A stretch of DNA of 64,000 nt, taken from NCBI GenBank assembly GCA_029844215.1, contig CM056736.1:52947562-53011561 (forward strand), in the 5' to 3' direction. Position numbers and translations under genes: made by a program. The notes beneath the pieces are model-generated. The model saw only the letters and a list, made by a program, of their open reading frames with translations. It was not told where the DNA came from and did no database searches. Below are positions 56,641-64,000 of the stretch, piece after piece. Each line of letters starts with the position of its first letter. Positions within the stretch are counted from its first letter, which is position 1. This DNA comes from Przewalskia tangutica. Taxonomy: Eukaryota; Streptophyta; Magnoliopsida; Solanales; Solanaceae.

Positions 56641-57069
56641 CACGCCCGGGAACTCGACCATCGAATCGATCAAAAATCTGGTACCGCAGCGATTATCAAA
56701 CACGACGAGATGGTAGATATACCCTTCGCACCATCTTCCTAGCCTTGGTAGGAAATAAACCTACCACCGGCGTCTGCGTGCTCCTCCCACTCAACAATGG
56801 CTCTCGTGAAATCGGAACCGTGCTACTCTCTCTGCAGTCTACATTGGCGTAGCGAAGCTAGCCAATCCATTCCCATAATCACGTGAAGTCAATCATCTCC
56901 AACTCTATCAAGTCGGCCAGGTCCGACGTAAATGGTCACAGGACAAGCTCATATCCCGAGCTACCACTGAATCACCATGGCGTAGCTACCTCGAAAGGAT
57001 CTATGGACTCGGGCTCATCCCTATCCTACTAGCAACAAGGGAGATATATGGGGAGTAGAACCGGATCTA
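56641..57069 (-). pseudogene. T4 protease region
   Basis: Minus-strand fragments 'DLADLIELEMIDFT', 'WEWIG' and 'YANVDC' (about 56935-56830) correspond to the end of the Tekay aspartic protease (family pattern L-x-x-L-E-M-x-D-F-D-x-I-L-G-M-D-W-L...Y-x-A-x-x-D-C). The D-S/T-G motif could not be read with certainty in the damaged part to the right. Confidence 0.6.
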
Positions 57070-58390
57070 TCAAGGCATAAACATCAAACCCAGAACCGAT
57101 AAGGTACTGTGGCGACATCGGTGAGGCCTCACGATCTGTCGGTGGACAAAGCATAAATGCGATTCGAGGACCGCTAATCGGACCGAGCCACGACCTGCGC
57201 GACCTGGCGACCCACGAGCACCACGCCTCGGCGAGTAATCGTAGGAGATGATGGCGGCAAGAACGAAGGTGAGCCTACCACCGTGTTGCCGGTCGGACGA
57301 TCCTCGCAAAGTGACCTGCTGGCCACAATCGTAATAAGCTCCAAAAGTAGTACCACACTTCCCGTAATGGGATCTACGTCGGCCACACCTGGGGTGGTCC
57401 CGATCGGCGATCTGCTTACTCGGGCGTCCGAAGCCACAGGGCCTGATGCGCCCTCGAAAACTCGGGTCTTGAGGGCGGTGCGGGAGTGCTCTGGTGGCGT
57501 GGTGCGAATCTAGGCTATTCGAGGCCGCCACCACGATAACCACGAAGACCCTCGTCCCGGCGCCTTCTTCTTCTGTCATCGCCCACTCGCCGACCTCTGC
57601 GCTCGCCGCATCAGGCGTGAGCTGCGTCACGGGTAATGTCCATACCGGTGGAGAAAACCCGCACATGACTCGGCCATATAGTCGTCTGGCGGTGACATAG
57701 CGGTGTACCTATCCTCCATATCTGCTACCAATCTGGGACATATCGAGCGATGAATCAAACTCGACATTGTACTCCACGGCGGTGCGCCCTCTCGCCTCAT
57801 TGTAAAAATCTATCACCGCGCCTCCTCATCCGTGAGGCAAGAAGTGAGTGAGAAAGCCTCGAGAACTCATCCCAGTAGTTGGGGACGCGTGCTCTCCGGG
57901 ATAACTCCGTGAATCAAACCAATCGGCTGCGGTATCACGCAGCCGTCGCGAACCGGCGTCACAGACTGTCTCGAGGCCTTGATCACCTCGTGATCCTCTG
58001 GTGACGGATGAACTCCTGCGGATCATCCTCGGCCTCGACCAGTAAAACTCTGGCGGGCTACAACTCAAGAAATCTCGTAGCCTCAAACTATTCGCCTCGG
58101 GTGTACGCAGGTGCGGCCGTGGCTGAGGCGAATCAGGCTGCCGCGTCGGCCTCTCTCGTGTCGGGCCTGACTTTAGCCAATAGTGGGCCATCTCTTGTAC
58201 CCTAACTCCTCCGCCAGCGGTGTGGGGCGGGAGGTGTGGGTCTGTGGTCTCTCGGGGATGGCGGCGCCATAGAACTCGCCGTCTCGGTATAGGCGGGCAC
58301 GAGCCCTCGTGACTCTGGGTGTCTGCTAGCGACTCTCGCCGCCTTGCCGCCCGGGCGGGTTGCCTTACGTGGGCATAATCATTACGGAAA
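57070..58390 (-). pseudogene. T4 gag (capsid and zinc knuckle), frame-broken
   Basis: Minus strand: the capsid part 'NSLRLRDFLSCSPPEFYWSR' at about 58110-58050, 'LRDTAADWFDS' near 57935 and 'GFLTHFLPHG' near 57840, matching T1 gag. The zinc-knuckle region 'HPRCGRRRSHYGKCG' and 'YYDCGQQV' lies at about 57395-57320. An open 198-codon frame (57666-57070) covers the C-terminal part. T1 and T4 gags are close relatives, in line with both being family A. Several short indels break the frame. Confidence 0.8.
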
Positions 58391-58484
58391 TGAATACGTT
58401 AGAGGGTCCAACTATAACATGACTCTAAAGCACGATCTCGAGTGAGAAGAATGGAAACCAATCCTAAATATCTTATAGCCTCAC

Positions 58485-58518
58485 GATTATTGGTGTGGTG
58501 CACAACACACCGATAATC
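58485..58518 (-). other. Leader stem-loop with palindromic loop GTGCAC (T4)
   Basis: The inverse complement has the stem 'gattatcggtgtg' / 'cacaccaataatc' (12 of 13 pairs) and the loop 'ttgtgcac', 44 nt from the PBS. It is the most stable of the four versions, and its loop is the same as in T1. Confidence 0.65.
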
Positions 58519-58562
58519 AAGACTCTACTAGATACGGTCTGTAGACACTTTCAGGATTAATC

Positions 58563-58573
58563 GCTCGATACCA
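58563..58573 (-). other. T4 primer-binding site
   Basis: Plus-strand 'gctcgatacca' followed by 'cttt' and the LTR start at 58578. Same one-base-short tRNA-Met PBS as T2 and T3. Confidence 0.75.
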
Positions 58574-58577
58574 CTTT

Positions 58578-61000
58578 TGTCACGACGTTCGGGGCGTGAT
58601 CGTGCCTTCTGGGACACCCAGTAGTCATACATCAGTAATCGGCGGAAATATAAAGCAAGACATGAAACATTTTATAAAATAAAACACGCTTTATGTGAGA
58701 AAACATCGCCTTTAAGATACATAAATAAACATGGTTTAGCGATTACATCCGACATTTGTACAACATACTCTGCACCTCTAAGGAAATATACAACTATGGC
58801 GGGACGGGCCCCGCCATACCACTCGTACAAAACTATCTACAACGGGAGATCATACCTAAAGTAGAGCCTCGGAAAAGATGGAGCTCGACACCAACGTAGA
58901 GATCCTAAGAATGTGGATCTAGCACTGTTTGCCCGCCTGCGGCATGAACGCAGCCAGAGAGGTCAAGACAACGGTACTAAGTATGTGAAATCAGAAAGTA
59001 CTTAAATGAAATCATAACACTTTTTAAAATCGGTTTACAAATATGTATGGCAATCGATGAACCGCATAGTGCCACATCACAAACAAGAGCAATAGGTAAG
59101 CGTAATAGGTCTTTTCTAGGTGCGAATGATTCAAGCGGGCCACTCGCCGTATTATCACTCTGCAAAGCCTAATCCGGACTCCGAGTCCGCATGGCCACTC
59201 ACGTGGGCCCGTGAGGTATAACCCGCATCGAGGTAGCTACTCCTCGGCATCGCCCGACTCGTTGTCGCGCACCCACATAGACGCGTGAGGCATAACCCCA
59301 CATACTAACTCGAACTCTCGTAGCTCGCATAGGCCCCCGACCCGCGTGAGGTATTCTCGAATCATGGTCCTGCATCACCTGAGTCTACCCCGACGGAGGC
59401 GCCTTAACCCGTGATCATCTCAAGAGGTGAGTGATGGTACACTAACATAACGAACTTATCTTTAAACAACATAAGCACAACAAGAATACTCTTTTTCACA
59501 AACGTTACAAGACACTAACACACGTAGCATCATATCATGTCTACTTATCAAACCATCTTATTATTCTTTTCACAATTCAATATAAGTCATTATAAACACA
59601 TAGGCAAACTGTTTCTTTTATCAATCTTAAGTGGTTATACTTAACTTCCCATAAGGCTAGTATAACTCTTAAGCTTCTGTTTAAAAACCAATTAGTTCTC
59701 TTCTGTTAAAAATGATTCAGTATTCTTAGGAAATGCTTTCAGATCTTTATTATTAAAGCTTAAGTGAGGCATTCTTAGTAAGTGTTATTCGGGCTTAAGC
59801 CGTGAGGCATTGCGTAAGTGTTATCGAGCTTAAGTCAAAGACATTGCGTAGTTATATTTTAGTTATCACGTACGTCACCGTCATATATATTGTAAAATAT
59901 CATGCTTTAGGAAGAATCACATACCTTCTCAAATAAAACCACCGCCAAGTTGAATATGTCGCGAGAGAGTCACCTATAATAGTCACAGATATCTATCAAA
60001 GACTACTCAAGGTCATTCTAAAGCGGAGGGTTCACAATTACGGAAAGTCGGGCAGACTTCCCTGCCAGTGAGTTATATAAGTTCATCGTGAAAACAGTCT
60101 ATGTAAATCTGATTTGATTATTCTTCTTTAAACCCTTCTACTGTGGTAGCAGTTCAATTCTATTCGTGATATTCTTCTAAGTATTTATACTTATTCTTAT
60201 ACTACAACGATAAGTATTCTCTAATTCAAAAGAGGTTAGGATTAGTTACCTCGGTAAGCCCAATAATATCCTAGAAAAGTCGCGCTGAGCAAGGTTTTGC
60301 TCACAAGTTGTATGCTCGAGAAACCTTAGAAGTTCTTCACAACTTCTACTAAGTACTAAGGTATTTGGGCTAGGGTATTTTGGGCATTATAACAATACAA
60401 GAAGGCAACTTTTCTACCAAGGGAGGGTAGGTTTTGGCTAGGCTGGGGGCCTCGGCCAAACTACTAGGCTAGAGGGGTGTATTCGGCGAGGGCCTTGAGG
60501 AGGGGAGGTGTTGGGCGAAAAGGCTACGAAGGGAGAGGAGAGGATTTTCAAGACTTGGAAAGATTTGTGGATGAAGAACTCTTCATCTCTAAGGGGTATT
60601 TATAGCTCAAGCCTTGGCCAACCATGGCCAAGATGAAGACAAGTGCAAGGCAAGTGTAGGGTGAGGATTAACTATACACAAATATCCTACCAACTCCTTG
60701 ACTTTGTGCGAAAGGCACAAAAACGTGCCCAACCTCCATTTTCGTCGATGGGCGATTGAAGTCCATCAATGGGAGGTGCAGTGTCGCCTCCCGTTGGTCC
60801 AAAATGTTTCGTCTCTGGAAAAATCCGCAAAATTAGTAATGGCATAGCGGAATTTTCCCTACGAAATTTGTGGAAAGCGTTTCGTCGGAAAGCGATTCTT
60901 TAAGCGAGTTGTGCACAATTTCGAACTTGGCCTAATCTTTAAGGCTAAACTTTTGTACGTATTCCCTTACGTACATACTCTGGAAATACGGGGTATAACA
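58578..61000 (-). repeat. T4 5' LTR (right copy)
   Basis: 2423 bp, partner of 51351-53755. Plus-strand start 'tgtcacgacgttcggggcg' and end 'acggggtataaca'. Differences from the left copy are mostly one- to three-base indels in C/G-rich words. Minus-strand TATA at 60596-60607. Confidence 0.9.
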
Positions 61001-64000
61001 GGATACATGAACACCAAGTCCCACCTGTGTCCTCAATACCTCGTGGTCCCATGCCCCGGAATCCCACATCGTAAAAGCATGACCATAGGGTAACACAAAC
61101 AAATCCGGGGACATATATGATAATCAAAATACAACACATTGTGCCTTACTAACAATGAGAGTAAGCGATGGTATCCTTCTGATATAAACTAGGAAGCTCA
61201 TGATCAGCGGACCATCCGCCCCGCGATGTCGTTTAGCAATCCTATTCTGGGACTATTTCACCCGCATAGGTCGCGTGGACGCGTGAGGTATTCTCGCATA
61301 GTTGGACCCGCCGCGTGGGACTATTTCACCGCGTAAGCCCTTTCGGACGCGTGAGGTATTCCTCGCATAGGACTATTTCACCGCATAAGCCCTTACGGAC
61401 TCGCGTGAGGTATTCCTCGCGTAGGTCGGACGCCGCGTGGGACTATTTCACCGCATAAGCCCTACGGACTCGCGTGAGGTATTCTCGCATCGTGGGTAGC
61501 AAATCCACGGAATTATGCAAATGTTACAAACCCGGGAATGACCGAACGAGTGATATACCAATAGCACACAACGGCTATTTCCAAAGACATAGGCAATTCT
61601 CAATTAACAAGCCCAAGTACTTATAACGGCATACTTAGACAAATTCTCAATTTATCAAGCCAAAGTACTAATCAAGGCATACATAGAATAATTCTCTTTT
61701 AACAAGCCAAAGTACTTATCAAGGCACTTAGACAAATCCTCAATTTATCAAGCCAAAGTACTAATCAAGGCATACATAGAATAATTCTCTTTTAACAAGC
61801 CAAAGTACTTATCAAGTTACACATAGAATAATTCTCTTTTAACAAGCCAAAGTACTTATCAAGGCACTTAGAATAATTCTCTTTTAAGCCAAAGTACTTA
61901 TCAAGGCACTTAGACAAATCCTCAATTTATCAAGCCAAAGTACTAATCAAGTTATACATAGAATAATTCTCTTTTAACAAGCCAAAGTACTTATCAAGTT
62001 AGACATAGAATAATTCTCTTTTAAGAAGCCAAAGTACATATCAAGGCACTTAGAATAATTCTCTTTTAACAAGCCAAAGTACTTATCAAGGCACACTTAG
62101 ACAAATCCTCAATTTATCAAGCCAAAGTACTAATCAAGTTATACATAGAATAATTCTCTTTTAACAAGCCAAAGTACTTATCAAGTTATACATAGAATAA
62201 TTCTCTTTTAACAAGCCAAAGTACTTATCAAGGCACTTAGAATAATTCTCTTTTAACAAGCCAAAGTACTTATCAAGGCACACTTAGACAAATCCTCAAT
62301 TTATCAAGCCAAAGTACTAATCAAGTTATACATAGAATAATTCTCTTTTAACAAGCCAAAGTACTTATCAAGGCACACTTAGACAAATCCTCAATTTATC
62401 AAGCCAAAGTACTAATCAAGGCATACATAGAATAATTCTCTTTTAACAAGCCAAAGTACTTATCAAGTTATACATAGAATAATTCTCTTTTAACAAGTCA
62501 AAGTACTTATCAAGGCACACTTAGAATAATTCTCTTTTAACAAGCCAAAGTACTTATCAAGGCACACTTAGACAAATCCTCAATTTATCAAGCCAAAGTA
62601 CTAATCAAGTTATACATAGAATAATTCTCTTTTAACAAGCCAAAGTACTACGTGACGTTCCTTTATAAAGACTCCTTTCTATGTAAAGCCCCAGATACTA
62701 ACATCCGTAGTATCAGCGTGTCTATTTTTCAAAGTAAGTTACTACACTTTTAGAAAACTCATTTCAAAGCTTGAAATCAAGTAACTCCAAATTTTCACAA
62801 TCTAGGCAACTTATGCCGATTTAATCAAAATAGACAACTTTCTAAACCTTCCATAAAGCCGTTATAACCCTTTATGGTTTTAGACGTATCCATTCCTTGA
62901 TAACGAGAGACTTATACTATTAAAACCAAGTATCACATACTTACAAAACAAGTTCTCAACTTTCAAAATACTTCAAGTCTCTTAATAGTTAGAAAACAAG
63001 TTTTCTTCTACTTTTAAACCTCAAGTAACTTCACCCTTAACGCAAGTTACTTCTCTTAAATCATGTCATTTCTCCTCTTTTAAATCAAATAAGTAAATCA
63101 CTCATTTGACTCACAAAGTCATTATAATGACCTTTAGGTTTTAGAACAAGGCACTAGCCAAAGATTTGAAACCACTTCCTTTTCAAGTCTCTATGTACTT
63201 TAAGAAAAATACCTTCACTTTTAAGAATCCAAACTTCCCAAAGGAAATGGATTATACTACTTACAATTTAAACATCAAAGTACACTCGAGGAAGTACATA
63301 GAACAAATTCTATTTTAGGCAATCCAAATACAAGCAAGGAATGGATCATTCGAGGGTAGAACTTACTTTCTTTATTTTAAAGAATCATGCTAGAAGAGGA
63401 GATAGTTCACATACTTTTCGCTAATATCCACAAGCTAAGCCGAATACGCGCGTGCGAAGTGTCAACCTATAATGGTCACAACAAGACTATCAACTTCTAG
63501 TCTCTACGTAGAATAATACTAAGTATACGATCTACAATTCTACGGAAAATCGGGCAGCGCCTCCTTTGTTTCTACTTACTTTGCCACCTTTTTCAAGTGA
63601 ATACAATAACCAAGCCACATTTAAGGCTCCAACAACATCGACCAAAGGGGATTACCGCGCTTACACGTGTAAAATTCCGCCACAATTCATACGAAATAGT
63701 ATAAAACTTCACTAGCCATTCTCGCGACATATAACCAATCACACTACATCTTTTCCAATCCTTCTTACAATTCCAAGTTCTAAGGTCTAACATGTTATAT
63801 AGTCTAAACAACTTCAACAACTACAATTTCCTTCTTTATTCATCATGCGACGACTTAAACTAATAATCAACTTGAATTCCAATCTTAAAGCTAAACATGC
63901 TAGATTTGGATTAGGGTTCCAATAGTCAAAATACTTATCAAAATTCATACTATATAACTCACGCTTGCTAATAACCATAGAAACGATGATAAGTAAACCT
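61001..64000 (-). repeat. T3 5' LTR, piece right of T4 (continues past window)
   Basis: It resumes with 'ggatacatgaacaccaagtc', matching 45613 onward of the left LTR, and runs off the end at a position equal to about 48570. It contains the ~60-bp array (61245-61495), the minisatellite (61592-62648) and a single 'ccgttataac' motif (62858) where the left LTR has two. Reading frames are shadows. Confidence 0.88.
61592..62648. repeat. 48-bp minisatellite, 23 copies (T3 right LTR)
   Basis: I count 23 occurrences of the 'aagccaaagtact' core, against 21 in the left LTR, with the same A/B/C unit types and the same unique flanks ('caagcccaagtact' at left, 'caaagtactacgt' at right). One unit (61870-61900) is shortened. 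Confidence 0.93.

Larger units (their letters stand above)
51351..61000 (-). mobile_element. T4: Tekay-type Ty3/gypsy element with gag and pol (family A)
   Basis: Flanked by a perfect duplication ggata (51346-51350, 61001-61005). On the minus strand the order is 5' LTR (58578-61000), PBS (58563-58573), hairpin (58485-58518), gag, protease, RT, RNase H, integrase, chromodomain, PPT-like 'ctaagtgggagaa' (53756-53768) and 3' LTR (51351-53755). 9.65 kb is a normal length for a Tekay element with 2.4-kb LTRs. All domains are traceable, but nearly every one changes frame several times, mostly at GC-rich spots. T4 is the youngest layer here (inside T3, inside Tat). Confidence 0.9.
44966..64000 (-). 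mobile_element. T3: pol-less Tekay-type element (family B), runs off the window, split by T4
   Basis: Read on the minus strand: 5' LTR at right (61001-64000+ and 50705-51350), PBS 50691-50701, leader hairpin 50615-50648, gag remnant about 50236-50520, noncoding block 49475-50230, PPT 49461-49474 and 3' LTR 44966-49460. The internal part is only 1.24 kb and has no enzyme. The left terminus is worn ('tgatcgatcggccgaac' where the right LTR has 'tgtcacggccgaac'). It interrupts the Tat 3' LTR. The other end and its TSD are outside the window. Confidence 0.85.

Noticed and set aside
54890..57700. Many plus-strand open frames of 60-120 codons in a GC-richer stretch (e.g. 56250-56618, 57494-57700)
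   Set aside because: They are antisense to the T4 gag-pol, whose motifs (RNase H, F-I-D-D box, zinc knuckle) are on the minus strand.

Overview
The window looks like plant (eudicot) repeat-rich chromatin. It is AT-rich, has no bacterial-style gene arrangement, and is almost entirely nested LTR retrotransposons. Primer-binding sites match plant initiator tRNA-Met (Tekay-type elements), and the element types (Tekay/Del chromoviruses with multi-kilobase LTRs, a Tat-lineage element with a second archaeal-like RNase H) are typical of large plant genomes. A solanaceous source is plausible from the element style but is not proven. I see no intact protein-coding gene, tRNA, rRNA or CRISPR array.

Layout. 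1-898: 3' end of a LINE. 901-2118: AT-rich sequence without a recognisable gene. 2119-7436: a TIR/MITE-like element carrying a C-rich minisatellite, itself split by a 4.05-kb solo LTR (B1, 3027-7076, minus). 7437-12654: the right part of an old plus-strand LTR (X), split by a second solo LTR (B2, 8292-12275, minus, TSD gctat). 12655-13286: the start of a 20S proteasome beta-2-type (PBB) gene: promoter side, 5' UTR, first coding exon and the start of an intron. From 13287 onward that intron is filled by a Tat element (13287-44965, its 3' LTR cut at the right).

The Tat element holds three nested blocks. (i) T1, a Tekay-type element (15372-27191, TSD tcagt), sits in the Tat gag and itself carries a reverse-oriented solo LTR (18727-22156, TSD ggccc). 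(ii) Solo LTR Y (33244-43972, TSD cccac) is split by Tekay-type element T2 (34778-43956, TSD attaa). (iii) T3 (44966 to beyond 64000, minus strand) interrupts the Tat 3' LTR and is itself split by T4 (51351-61000, minus, TSD ggata). T4 is the only Tekay copy with gag, protease, RT, RNase H, integrase and chromodomain remnants. T1, T2 and T3 have no pol; in its place they share a conserved noncoding block between gag and the polypurine tract.

Two LTR families are present: A (T1, T4, the 18727 solo LTR) and B (T2, T3, B1, B2). All four elements with leaders (T1-T4) keep a stem-loop about 45 nt after the primer-binding site, with a self-complementary apical hexamer: GTGCAC in family A and GCGCGC in family B. 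This resembles a retroviral dimer-initiation hairpin and is the most interesting signal in the window. Other notable points are a higher-order 48-bp minisatellite inside the T3 LTRs (21 and 23 copies in the two LTRs), two long LTR-derived inverted repeats, and clustered CAG/CCG-motif disagreements between sister LTRs that look like consensus errors at methylated sites.
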